A stretch of DNA of 26,027 nucleotides from an uncultured Acetatifactor sp. (lineage in GTDB: Bacteria; Bacillota; Clostridia; Lachnospirales; Lachnospiraceae): contig CAJUAB010000044.1 in the NCBI GenBank assembly GCA_910583845.1, positions 1 through 26,027 on the forward strand. Direction: 5' to 3'. A program made the translations under genes and the position numbers. The notes under the pieces were generated by a model. The model did no database searches. It was not told the origin of the DNA and saw only the letters and a list, made by a program, of their open reading frames with translations. Below are positions 14,536 to 22,745 of this stretch, piece after piece (the stretch's first letter is position 1; each line of letters starts with the position of its first letter).

Positions 14536-15606
14536 CTACCGGGTGGACAAAAAATCATACTCCCTTCTGGCAACCTGATCGTCGGGATAAGTCTTCAGAT
14601 AGCTTTCCAAAAGCACCTGCGCCTGACGGTAGTCATGCAGATATTCATATGTCACGGCTTCGTTGAAAAGCAGAGACTGCATCACATCATTGCCCTCGAT
14701 CTGCATCCCTGCCTGAAACGCGGCCAACGCCGCAGTGTAATTTCCTCTCGCCATCTCACACAGGCCCAGCTGATTGTAGATCCGGGCATCCGAGGTGTCT
14801 TTGGCCAGATAATTGTTGTACACGCTGGCAGCATAGTTGTAATCGCCCGTGGCCTCGTAAGACTTGCCCAGATACAGGGACGCCTCCGCGCCGCCCTGGT
14901 CCTTCGCCGCCTCCAGCGCCAGATAAGCCGATTGATACTCTTCCAGATAGAAGTACATCCTTCCCTTGTCATAGGCGCTCATCTGCTCTCCGCTGTCGTC
15001 CATGGCGGCGCGCAGATACACCTGCCCCATCTCCTTGTAGCCATAACTGTGCATCACCTCATAGATCTGGATCAGCCGGTCAAAATTCTTGCCATCCATG
15101 GCGATCACCTTGTCAAAATCCTCCTTGGCCCCCTCGTAATGATCCAGCCCCATGCGGGCATTGCCCCGCAGGAACAGCGCGTCCTCATTGGCAGGCTGCA
15201 AATCCAGAATGGCATTGTAGATCTCTTCAGCCTCCGAAAGTTTTCCCTCCTTCGTGTAGGCCGCCGCCAGGTAAAAGTTGATGTCATAGTCCACGTCTTC
15301 GATCCAGCCGTCGGAATACTCCAGAGCCTCCAGAAAAAATTCTGCCGCCTGGCTGTACTGTGTCAGCCCCATGTAGGCGATTCCCTCCGCCCTGGCCAGA
15401 TTCTTCCCGTTCTCACCCGCCGCCCTGGCCAGGTCAAAATACTCTATAGCCTTTTGATAATCCAGAGCCTTCAGGGCCTCCATGCCCAGCGCCGTGTTCT
15501 CCCCGGCTTTTCCGCAGCCGCCCAGGAAAACCAGGCATCCCAGAAGCGCCAGCGCCGTCCGGATTCCCCTGGACAGTCTGCCCCTTTTCCCTTTGTACCC
15601 TGTCAT
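14536..15606 (-). CDS. TPR-repeat lipoprotein
   Basis: About 356 residues beginning with a basic stretch, a hydrophobic segment and a lipobox (VFLGGC). The rest is a series of tetratricopeptide-type helical repeats, about eight. Clear examples are ALKALDYQKAIEYFDLA, AYTKEGKLSEAEEIYNAILD, RMGLDHYEGAKEDFDKVI, YEATGDYNYAASVYNNYL and CEMARGNYTAALAAFQAG. It should be anchored on the outer face of the membrane as a protein-binding scaffold; the partner is unknown. ATG at 15606 has AGAGG five or six bases upstream; the frame is open to 15636. It follows the LacI-like/GGDEF gene by about 50 bases and is likely co-transcribed. Another tandem-helix role, such as in cell-wall or spore-coat assembly, cannot be excluded. 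Confidence 0.82.
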   Translation of the reverse strand: MTGYKGKRGRLSRGIRTALALLGCLVFLGGCGKAGENTALGMEALKALDYQKAIEYFDLARAAGENGKNLARAEGIAYMGLTQYSQAAEFFLEALEYSDGWIEDVDYDINFYLAAAYTKEGKLSEAEEIYNAILDLQPANEDALFLRGNARMGLDHYEGAKEDFDKVIAMDGKNFDRLIQIYEVMHSYGYKEMGQVYLRAAMDDSGEQMSAYDKGRMYFYLEEYQSAYLALEAAKDQGGAEASLYLGKSYEATGDYNYAASVYNNYLAKDTSDARIYNQLGLCEMARGNYTAALAAFQAGMQIEGNDVMQSLLFNEAVTYEYLHDYRQAQVLLESYLKTYPDDQVARREYDFLSTR

Positions 15607-15658
15607 TTTTACCTCTTTCCCGCATATCACCGGCAAAGCCTGCGATATTGCCTTAATC

Positions 15659-17542
15659 TTACCGCTTCCCCGTATACTTTTTTCCGCTCTTTTCCCGATA
15701 CATGCTCTTATCCGCCTGTTGCAGACAATTCAGCAGCGGCACACACTGGTCGCAGCGGGCATAGCCGATGCTGGCAGAGAGCGCATAAGGTTTGTTCCCG
15801 CTTTCATTGAACCGTTCGATGCTTCTGCGGATAGCGGCAATCCGTGACTCTACAATCTCCTGGGACTGAACCGCCATGCAGATCTGGAACTCATCCCCCC
15901 CTGTGCGGGCGGCCACGCCCTTCTCTCCCTGTTCCTGCGCCAGGATCTCAGCCAGCGCCGTGAGAGCCGCGTCGCCCTCCAGATGCCCGAAATTGTCATT
16001 GATATATTTCAGGCCGTCCATATCCACACTGACCACATAGAAGCTCTCCCCCTTCTGCTTCAGACAGTTATAGCGCTTCTGCAGCACTTTCTCCATCTCC
16101 CGGCGGTTAGGAATCCCCGTCAGCTCGTCACGGGCATACTGCATACGCATTTCGTTGAGAGCCTGGTTCTCTTCATACATCTGTAGTTTGGCCAGGGCCA
16201 TGGACATGCTGGAAATCCAGATCTGAAACTGATAGCGCAGATCATCCGGCCAGTCCGTGGTCAGTACCACATAGCCGAAGCAGTCATTTCCCTCGTGAAG
16301 AGGGGTGATATACAAAATCTCCCCCTCCCTGCGATAATCGGCAGGCAGAAGCTCGCTTCGGGGAAAGCGCTCCTCGTGGGGAGTATCCTCCGTCATACTC
16401 ATAATATTGCGCAGCACCATGTGTTCCGTATACTGATTCATCATGGCCGCTTTTTCCTCCTGCCGCTCCTGCTCGTCGCACATGCAGATAAAGATCTGAT
16501 GGAACCGGATGGTGCTTATGTACGCCCGTCCCGTATTCATCAGAGCCCGGAAAGTATCCGCGTTTTCCAGATCCACATACATGGCGTTTCCGTGATACAG
16601 GGCGCTTTGCAGCTGTTCCTTATAGTGGAACAGATTTCTCACCGCCTCCCTGTCAATACTCTGGGCACATCCGCAGGACCCCCGGTACTTGCTGACGATC
16701 TCCACTCTGCCGATGCCCTCCCCGGCATCCCGGCCCTGCCACAGATTCTCCAGCATCTGTACCGCCCGCCGTCCCATGTCCCGATAACTCACCTTGACCG
16801 TGGTCAGAGCGGGGATCGCTACCCTGGACTCCTGCACATCGTCAAAGCCTGACACACACACCTGGTCGGGTACGAGAATCCCCCTTTTATGCAGGGCGTC
16901 GCAGATGGATATAGCCATATAATCATTGGCGCACACAATCGCCTGGGGCAAAGGCCTGTCCTCCGTCCGGTCCGGGCCTTCCTCCAGGAACCAGTCCAGA
17001 GCCGCGTCTCCCATAGTCTTCCAGTAATTGCCGTAAAAAACCATATGCTCCGTCACAGGCAGCCCATGCTTTTCCATGGTATCCCGATAGGCCTTAAGCC
17101 GCAGCCGGGCATCCTCCATCTCCCGTTTTCCTGACATGAAACAGATCCGCTGAAAACCGTGCGCCTGAATAAAGTGCTCTACCATACCGCAAATGGGCTC
17201 GTAATTGTCCGCCAGGAGACTGTAAAACCGTTTGTCCTCCCGGCGCAGGCAGATAACCGGACAACTGCCCGTCTGTTGCAGCATCTCTGTCAGTTCCTCG
17301 TACATCCCTTCCACATTGAAGGTGTCTCCCGCCAGGATTACCCCGTCATAGCTGGCCAGATCCGGAATATGTATGATACTTTTCTCCCCATAGCATTGAA
17401 AAACATTGGAACTGTACGACCCGAAATTGTTGAAAATGTGCAGACTGTAGCCCTGCTTCTGAACTTCCGCGATGATTCCCCCGGCAACTTCCGTCTGATA
17501 CTCAGCCGACACTTCCCCGACAAAAAACGCTATTTTTTTCAT
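15659..17542 (-). CDS. LacI-type sensor domain fused to GGDEF (diguanylate cyclase)
   Basis: About 627 residues. Residues 1-285 resemble the periplasmic-binding-protein-like sensor domain of LacI/GalR regulators (KKIAFFVGEVS, YDGVILAGDTF, AIVCANDYMAISICDALHKRG, CVSGFDDV, PALTTVKVSYRDMGRRA), but with no DNA-binding helix-turn-helix before it. A ~170-residue middle domain follows, then a GGDEF domain (about 460-627: RDELTGIPNRREMEKVL, GGDEF at 548-552). The GGDEF active site is intact, so it should make cyclic di-GMP from GTP. The RxxD product-inhibition site expected just upstream of GGDEF is missing. No membrane segment is seen, so the sensor probably reads a cytoplasmic ligand. AGGTG precedes the ATG at 17542; the frame is open to 17599. 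Confidence 0.87.
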   Translation of the reverse strand: MKKIAFFVGEVSAEYQTEVAGGIIAEVQKQGYSLHIFNNFGSYSSNVFQCYGEKSIIHIPDLASYDGVILAGDTFNVEGMYEELTEMLQQTGSCPVICLRREDKRFYSLLADNYEPICGMVEHFIQAHGFQRICFMSGKREMEDARLRLKAYRDTMEKHGLPVTEHMVFYGNYWKTMGDAALDWFLEEGPDRTEDRPLPQAIVCANDYMAISICDALHKRGILVPDQVCVSGFDDVQESRVAIPALTTVKVSYRDMGRRAVQMLENLWQGRDAGEGIGRVEIVSKYRGSCGCAQSIDREAVRNLFHYKEQLQSALYHGNAMYVDLENADTFRALMNTGRAYISTIRFHQIFICMCDEQERQEEKAAMMNQYTEHMVLRNIMSMTEDTPHEERFPRSELLPADYRREGEILYITPLHEGNDCFGYVVLTTDWPDDLRYQFQIWISSMSMALAKLQMYEENQALNEMRMQYARDELTGIPNRREMEKVLQKRYNCLKQKGESFYVVSVDMDGLKYINDNFGHLEGDAALTALAEILAQEQGEKGVAARTGGDEFQICMAVQSQEIVESRIAAIRRSIERFNESGNKPYALSASIGYARCDQCVPLLNCLQQADKSMYREKSGKKYTGKR

Positions 17543-17594
17543 TCTGTCACCTATACTATATTGTCCTAAAGAAAATTTCCAATATCTCATGTCT

Positions 17595-17623
17595 ATCATA
17601 CTATTTTTTGGGGAAAATGTCCA
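17595..17623 (-). promoter_or_regulatory. Promoter for the LacI-like/GGDEF gene
   Basis: On the minus strand TGGACA (17618-17623) is followed by 17 bases and TATGAT (17595-17600). The leader to the ATG would be about 46 bases. It starts immediately after the T-run of the upstream gene's terminator, so the gene is an independent unit. Confidence 0.6.
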
Positions 17624-17624
17624 T

Positions 17625-17669
17625 TAAAAAAGAACCCCCGGCAGCCACATTTCTGTCCGAAGGGTTCTT
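17625..17669 (-). terminator. Terminator of the CarD-like gene
   Basis: On the minus strand AAGAACCC (17662-17669) pairs with GGGTTCTT (17630-17637) and the stem runs into a T-run ending near 17625. The loop is long (24 bases) and contains a C-rich/G-rich pair that can extend the stem. It lies 16 bases after the stop codon. Confidence 0.8.
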
Positions 17670-17684
17670 CCCGTCTCAGGCTTT

Positions 17685-18194
17685 TCAAACGGGGGCCGTG
17701 CCCCGCAGTTTATCGGAGATATACGCGCAAACCTGGCTGCGCTCCATACCAAGCGCAATAGCAAGCTCACCGTAAAGGCTGTCCTCCGCCTGCTTGAAAT
17801 ACCGTCCATCCACCGCCGTCTCCTTCCGTCCGGCTTGCAGGCGCTTCTGTCTGCGCCCATAAATCGTCTTTATGACCCGCACCCACTCCGTGCTGTCATT
17901 GCTCCTCATACAACTGCGGTACTCCTGCTCCACCAGCTTCTCATTGGATATTTTCAGCGGCGGGATCTTCGGAATCTCTTCCACGAGCCGCTCCGCCTGC
18001 TCCCGGGTCAGCACTTCCCGCAGGGAGGCCGCATTCTCCACAGGCACATATACTGTGCTGGCCGTGATATACCGTGGTTTCAGAATATAATACAGCTTGG
18101 CCTTGTCCACACCGGATATGTCTAGCGTTGTAATGTCCTCAATCGTGCATACTCCCTTATTGCCACATACCACATACTGCCCCACACTGTACAT
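17685..18194 (-). CDS. CarD-like transcriptional regulator
   Basis: About 169 residues. The N-terminal ~60 residues form the CarD/TRCF RNA-polymerase-interacting domain (MYSVGQYVVCGNKGVCTIEDI, KLYYILKPRY, VYVPVENAASLREVLT). The rest is helical and basic (VRVIKTIYGRRQKRLQAGRK), as in the DNA-binding part of CarD family proteins, and ends with a segment common to Firmicute members (YFKQAEDSLYGELAIALGM). These proteins bind the RNA polymerase beta subunit and modulate open-complex formation at many promoters. ATG at 18194 has AAAGG nine bases upstream; the frame is open to 18236. It has its own promoter and terminator and is probably monocistronic. Confidence 0.9.
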   Translation of the reverse strand: MYSVGQYVVCGNKGVCTIEDITTLDISGVDKAKLYYILKPRYITASTVYVPVENAASLREVLTREQAERLVEEIPKIPPLKISNEKLVEQEYRSCMRSNDSTEWVRVIKTIYGRRQKRLQAGRKETAVDGRYFKQAEDSLYGELAIALGMERSQVCAYISDKLRGTAPV

Positions 18195-18273
18195 ACCTGC
18201 CTGCCTTTCTGTCAAAAATTTCGCATATTCACACACAAATTCTCTTTTCAGTTACAATTTATATTCTTTCTAT

Positions 18274-18303
18274 ATTTTAACATTTTTAATCATACATTGT
18301 CAG
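18274..18303 (-). promoter_or_regulatory. Promoter for the CarD-like gene
   Basis: On the minus strand CTGACA (18298-18303), 18 bases, TAAAAT (18274-18279). The ~80-base leader and the region around it are strongly AT-rich compared with the rest of the window. Confidence 0.55.
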
Positions 18304-18401
18304 CAAAATTTCAGACTTTTTCATAACTTTGTGAAATATGTCGGCAAACAGCGGGACGGCCCTTGTATATTCTGTCTATGACTTTCTTCCTAAATCTGGT
18401 G

Positions 18402-18437
18402 AAAAAACAGGACGCCTGCCTTTCCGCAAGCGTCCTG
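18402..18437 (-). terminator. Terminator of the chemotaxis receptor gene
   Basis: On the minus strand CAGGACGC (18430-18437) pairs perfectly with GCGTCCTG (18408-18415) and is followed by six Ts (18402-18407). It lies 15 bases after the stop codon. It also separates this gene from the CarD promoter. Confidence 0.88.
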
Positions 18438-18452
18438 TCTATGTAGTTCTGT

Positions 18453-20165
18453 TTAAATCTTAAACTGGGCAATCGTATCATGCAGCCGGTCCGCCACCTC
18501 ATTCAGACTTCTGGCATTGCTGTCGATGCTCTCCATAATGGCGCTCATCTCCGTAGCCGATGCGGAAGTCTCCTCCGCGCTGGCCGCGTTCTCCTGGGCA
18601 ATGGCCGTCAGATTCTGCACCACATCCACCACCTTGACTCTGGCCTGGTCCAGTTCTTCGGTTCTCTGGGCAATGGTCCTGATGCTCTCTATGGACTGGG
18701 TAATCCCCTCCTGCACATCTCCAAAAGCCCTCTCTGTCAGATTCACATTCTCATCCTGCTTTTCGATGACCGCCTTCACGTCCGCCATAGTCTGCACGGA
18801 GCGCTGGGTCTCCTGAATCAGCAGTTCAATAATTGCGGTGATCTGCTGGGCGGACTCGTTGGACTGCTCCGCAAGCCGCTGGATCTGTCCGGCCACAACC
18901 GCGAAGCCCCGGCCCTGCTCTCCGGCCCTGGCCGCCTCAATGGACGCGTTCAGTGACAGCAGATTGGTCTCCTCCGCAATATCCGTGATAATATCCACCG
19001 CCATCTTGATCTTCATGGCGGATTCGTTGGTCACATCCGTCTGTTTGGCAATCACGGCGATGGCATCCTTGGTCTGTTGGTTCACCTCGCCCAGCGCGTC
19101 CAGAATCTCCATGGCCTGTTCGCTGGCCCCCCGCATCTTCCGGGCATTCTCCCGCAGTTCCTCCACTTTCACGCCGGTCTCCTCAATCATGCCGCCCATG
19201 ACAATGACCTGCTCCGTGGCGGTCTGTGTCTCCTGCGCCTGGCTGGTGGCCCCCTGCGCGATCTCATTGACCGCTTTCTCCACCTGTTCCACTGTGTTCA
19301 GGGTCTCATCCACACTCTGCGCCATGCTGCCCGCTGAGCCGTGAAGTTTCTCGCACTGCTCGTTGATGTCAGTGGTCACATGGGCCAGTTCCTGCTGCAG
19401 TGTGGAGATCGCTCTGTTCATGACGCCGGTCTCATCCTTACGGTTCCTGGTCAGCAGACTCTTTCCGGATTCCATCGCGGTGAAATCCAGATCCGCCAGC
19501 CGGGAGGCCTCCCTGGTCGTCCTCTCGATGGGTTTGACCAGTTTCAGCGCCACGATAAAACCGATTATATTGCACAGGAGCAGTACAATTACCCCGCCGA
19601 TACAGCTGTTGACAGTCAGGGTCCTCACCGCCCGCAATATTTCTTTCTCATCTGTGGTCAGAACCAGAATGAAATTCACATCAGGATCTATATAGAAAGA
19701 AGCGTACTTGGTCACACCATTGAAGTTATAAATAATGACATCCGTCTCCGGCCTGCTTCCTCTGCCGATCTCACCCAGCAGCTGATTGACCGCGTCATTC
19801 TCCACCGGCTTTCCGATCTTATCCGCAGTGGGATGATAAATCATCATGCCTTCAGGGGACACAAGATACGCGTAACTGCTGTTCATGCCCCTGACCTTTA
19901 CGCCGCTCAGATACCGCTCCAGCACCTGGGGCGTCATCACCGCTTCAACCCCCTGGGTGGCCACGCCCCTCTGCAGGCTTTCCCCCGTGATATATACCAT
20001 ATCCTCCATATAATTCTCCGTGATGTCCGTGAGACTGCCCCGGGCCAACGGCACGGCGGTGGCAATGCAGATCACCACGCTGGAAAGCACGGTGCCGAAC
20101 ACCAGCATCAGAATCTTGATCTTGATGGAATGAAAAAAGGAAACTCTGTTCTTCTGTTCTTTCAT
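18453..20165 (-). CDS. Methyl-accepting chemotaxis protein with Cache-type sensor
   Basis: A 570-residue receptor. A membrane segment at about 15-42 is followed by an extracellular domain (about 43-185) with Cache features (YAYLVSPEGMMIYHPTADKIGKPV, ASFYIDPDVNFILVLTTDEKEI). A second membrane segment is at about 187-210, then a HAMP-like region (KPIERTTREASRLADLDF), then the coiled-coil signalling domain. The highly conserved hairpin tip is ETNLLSLNASIEAARAGEQGRGFAV (shown here only as its key part EAARAGEQGRGFAVVA). It would bind a small ligand and control CheA. No other che or flagellar gene is in the window. The ATG has GAGAGGG about 11 bases upstream. It is flanked by its own promoter and terminator. 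Confidence 0.93.
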   Translation of the reverse strand: MKEQKNRVSFFHSIKIKILMLVFGTVLSSVVICIATAVPLARGSLTDITENYMEDMVYITGESLQRGVATQGVEAVMTPQVLERYLSGVKVRGMNSSYAYLVSPEGMMIYHPTADKIGKPVENDAVNQLLGEIGRGSRPETDVIIYNFNGVTKYASFYIDPDVNFILVLTTDEKEILRAVRTLTVNSCIGGVIVLLLCNIIGFIVALKLVKPIERTTREASRLADLDFTAMESGKSLLTRNRKDETGVMNRAISTLQQELAHVTTDINEQCEKLHGSAGSMAQSVDETLNTVEQVEKAVNEIAQGATSQAQETQTATEQVIVMGGMIEETGVKVEELRENARKMRGASEQAMEILDALGEVNQQTKDAIAVIAKQTDVTNESAMKIKMAVDIITDIAEETNLLSLNASIEAARAGEQGRGFAVVAGQIQRLAEQSNESAQQITAIIELLIQETQRSVQTMADVKAVIEKQDENVNLTERAFGDVQEGITQSIESIRTIAQRTEELDQARVKVVDVVQNLTAIAQENAASAEETSASATEMSAIMESIDSNARSLNEVADRLHDTIAQFKI

Positions 20166-20214
20166 AGTCTGCTATACCCTCTCTGAATTTTATGTACTGC
20201 CAAACAATATCTTC

Positions 20215-20243
20215 ATTGTACTACATTTTCAAAGCCCACACAA
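20215..20243 (-). promoter_or_regulatory. Promoter for the chemotaxis receptor gene
   Basis: On the minus strand TTGTGT (20238-20243), 17 bases, TACAAT (20215-20220). It fits in the 85-base gap between the MATE stop and the receptor start. It reads like a vegetative sigma-A promoter rather than a flagellar sigma-D one. Confidence 0.55.
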
Positions 20244-20250
20244 GAGATAT

Positions 20251-21603
20251 TTATATTTTAATCCGGGTCCACTTTCCCTGCTTGAACCGTATGGAAGCGA
20301 ACAGAAACCGGGACAGCTGGTCGGCCACCACGCCCATCCAGATCCCGGCGATGCCAAGCCGCAGCCCATAGCAGAAAAGCCAGGAACCCGCCGTGCGGAC
20401 CACGGTGACGCTCACGGTGGAGGCGACAGCCGTATACAGCGTATCTCCCGCCCCTCTCAGACATCCCATATAGATCACCTGGGCAATCTGTAACAACACA
20501 ATGAAAATGATGATCCGCATGATCCTCACACCGATGGCGATAATCTCCGCCTCCTCAAAAAACAGGCCGTAAAGCCATCCGCCTCCGAAAAAGTAAAACA
20601 CTGCCAGCACCACGGAGATGCAGCCCCCCAGCATGCGGCAGATCGCCCCGTATTCCTTCGCCTTCTCAGGGTCCCGTGCCCCCAAGCTGTAACCGATCAG
20701 CGCCACCGCCGTAGCCTGCAGGCCGTCTCCGAAGGAGAAAGACAGGCTCATCACGTTCATCCCCACCTGATGGGCCGCCATGGCCGAAGTCCCCTGACTG
20801 GCCGCCATCAGGGAGGTCATCATGAAACCGATGCGCATCAGCAGCTGTTCCGCGAACACGCTGTAACCCACACGTACAATCTGTCTCATGGCTTCCAGCC
20901 CCGGCCGGATTTTCTTTTTCAGCATATAGGACAGGCTGACAAAATTGTCCTCCCTCCGCACGGACCAGAGGCTCATAAAGCTGGCCACCACCGTACCGGA
21001 CACCGTGGCCAGCGCCGCTCCCCTGATGCCCAGGGCCGGAAAGCCCAGATGTCCCTGTATCAGCAGGTAATTCAGCAGGATATTGATGGTGTTGGATACC
21101 AGATTGGTACGCATGGTAATCTTTGTATTGCCCGCCCCTCTCTGGGCCGCGTTGACACCCATCTGTACGCAGTTGAATATCATGCCCCCCATAATAATCT
21201 GAAAGTACAGTACCGCCGGCGCGTGGGTATCCTGCTCAGAGCCGCACAGCCGGATAATGGGGTCCGCCAGGACCACGGCCAGAACGCTGACCAATACCGC
21301 CGACGCCAGAATAAAGACCAGAAATGTAGCCAGGATTCTGTTGGCCCCCTCCTTGTTACCCTCGCCCTTGCGCCGGGCTACCAGTGCGGAGATGGACACA
21401 TTGGCGGCAAAAAATAAGGCCAGGCCCACCATTTTGGGCTGGGTGGTCAGGCCCACCGCCGCCACGGCGGAGGCCCCCAGCGAACTGACCATCAGCGAGT
21501 CCACAAGTCCCGCGAAAGCTGTAAAAAAGGACTCCAGCACCGCGGGCCAGGCCATACCCGCCGCTTTTTTCACATCTTCTCTTTCATAACGCAGTATTCT
21601 CAT
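20251..21603 (-). CDS. MATE-family efflux transporter
   Basis: About 450 residues with twelve predicted membrane segments in two homologous halves, the usual size for the family. Family features include WPAVLESFFTAFAGLVDSLMV at the start of the first half, LVSNTINILLNYLLI in the middle, and the equivalent second-half motif AAHQVGMNVMSLSFSFGDGLQ. It should export organic cations or related compounds in exchange for Na+ or H+. The ATG at 21603 follows GGGAGG by about ten bases. The frame stays open to 21720, but the extra residues would overlap the terminator stem and the upstream gene. It lies downstream of degV; read-through of the terminator between them is the most obvious way for it to be expressed, since I see no separate promoter. 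Confidence 0.92.
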   Translation of the reverse strand: MRILRYEREDVKKAAGMAWPAVLESFFTAFAGLVDSLMVSSLGASAVAAVGLTTQPKMVGLALFFAANVSISALVARRKGEGNKEGANRILATFLVFILASAVLVSVLAVVLADPIIRLCGSEQDTHAPAVLYFQIIMGGMIFNCVQMGVNAAQRGAGNTKITMRTNLVSNTINILLNYLLIQGHLGFPALGIRGAALATVSGTVVASFMSLWSVRREDNFVSLSYMLKKKIRPGLEAMRQIVRVGYSVFAEQLLMRIGFMMTSLMAASQGTSAMAAHQVGMNVMSLSFSFGDGLQATAVALIGYSLGARDPEKAKEYGAICRMLGGCISVVLAVFYFFGGGWLYGLFFEEAEIIAIGVRIMRIIIFIVLLQIAQVIYMGCLRGAGDTLYTAVASTVSVTVVRTAGSWLFCYGLRLGIAGIWMGVVADQLSRFLFASIRFKQGKWTRIKI

Positions 21604-21640
21604 CTGTCTGTTTCCTCCCGGCCGGCACTTTTTCCTGTTA

Positions 21641-21675
21641 TAAAATGACCTGACAGGCAGCGGGCCGGTCAGGTC
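21641..21675 (-). terminator. Hairpin between degV-type gene and MATE gene
   Basis: On the minus strand GACCTGAC (21668-21675) pairs perfectly with GTCAGGTC (21647-21654) and is followed by ATTTTAT. The GC-rich loop is 13 bases. The T-run is interrupted, so termination may be partial. It falls between the DegV stop (21695) and the MATE ribosome binding site. Confidence 0.65.
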
Positions 21676-21694
21676 GTCTTGTCTCTTATTCATT

Positions 21695-22591
21695 TTACAA
21701 CGCTTTCCGGATGATGCCAAGCCCCAATGGATAAGGACCTGTGTGTACCGATATGGTAGCTCCGATCTGCAGCATCAGGATATCTTCCTCTTTCAGCCTG
21801 CCATCCAGCGCCTCCGCCACCTGACGGCGGTATTCCACCGCCTCCTCATAGTCATATCCATACCCCACCGCTATGCTGTAGCGGGTCACATCCTCGCCTG
21901 TCTCCTTCAAATAGGCCAGCAGCAGAGAAATGGTCTTATCCAGATTCTTGCGTCTGCTGCGCCCGACACCGCTGGGAAAAATTTCCCCCTGCTTCAGCGT
22001 AATCACCGGCTTGATGCCCAGCAGGCTTCCCGCCACGCTGCTCACCTTGCCAATGCGCCCTCCGTGCGCCAGATATTCCATATCGCCCACAGTGAAAAAA
22101 ATCCTGCCTGTTCCCTTGATCTCCTCAATCTTCCGGACCGTCTCCTCACAGGTCATGCCGCTCTCCTGACATTTCACCGCTTCCAGCACCAGAATGCCCT
22201 GCAGCACCGTGTCCACGGTGGAGTCTATGACTTCGATCCGGGCCTTTGGCCTCTCCTCCCGGATCATCTGCATGGCGTTCATGGCCGACTGCAAAGAACC
22301 GCTGAACTTGGTCGTGATGCAGATACAGATCACAGGAATATTCTGCTCCACCCAGGGCATGAACGCATCCACATAATCCTGTGTGGAGGGCATGGAGGAC
22401 TTGGGATACACTCCCTTTCGGTCCACCATCTGCTGATAGAAATCCCGGATGCCCATCTCCTCGATTTCCTTGAAATAATGGGTATCATCAAAGGACACAT
22501 AAAACGGTACCACCGAGTACCCCTTCTGCTTTGCCCACTCGGGGGGCAGATCACATGAACCATCCGTTATGATATGAAATAGTTTACTCAT
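21695..22591 (-). CDS. DegV-family lipid-binding protein
   Basis: About 298 residues, normal for the family. The N-terminal motif FHIITDGSCDLP and the segment KSSMPSTQDYVDAF are characteristic, as is TTKFSGSLQSA with its fatty-acid-contacting serines. GDMEYLAHGGRIGKVSSVAGSLLGIKPV is split here into its recognised parts MEYLAHGGRIG and LLGIKPV. The C-terminal ATISVHTGPYPLGLG is the usual end. DegV/FakB proteins bind a fatty acid and can present it to a FakA kinase; whether this one does is not shown. AGGAAGG precedes the ATG at 22591, while the frame is open to 22654. A promoter is visible upstream. Confidence 0.93.
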   Translation of the reverse strand: MSKLFHIITDGSCDLPPEWAKQKGYSVVPFYVSFDDTHYFKEIEEMGIRDFYQQMVDRKGVYPKSSMPSTQDYVDAFMPWVEQNIPVICICITTKFSGSLQSAMNAMQMIREERPKARIEVIDSTVDTVLQGILVLEAVKCQESGMTCEETVRKIEEIKGTGRIFFTVGDMEYLAHGGRIGKVSSVAGSLLGIKPVITLKQGEIFPSGVGRSRRKNLDKTISLLLAYLKETGEDVTRYSIAVGYGYDYEEAVEYRRQVAEALDGRLKEEDILMLQIGATISVHTGPYPLGLGIIRKAL

Positions 22592-22665
22592 AGAAAAAAT
22601 GTCCTTCCTCAAAACTCTACATACTTCTTGAACCATATTTTCCCAAATATTCAATGTCCATTAGT

Positions 22666-22694
22666 AGTCTAACATGAATATTTCATTTTTGCAA
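22666..22694 (-). promoter_or_regulatory. Promoter for the DegV-family gene
   Basis: On the minus strand TTGCAA (22689-22694), 17 bases, TAGACT (22666-22671), in an AT-rich gap. The leader to the ATG is about 68 bases. Confidence 0.6.
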
Positions 22695-22745
22695 TAGGTA
22701 TGTAATATTTTGTAGTGTCTGTATTTTTTCATGTAGTAATTAAAA

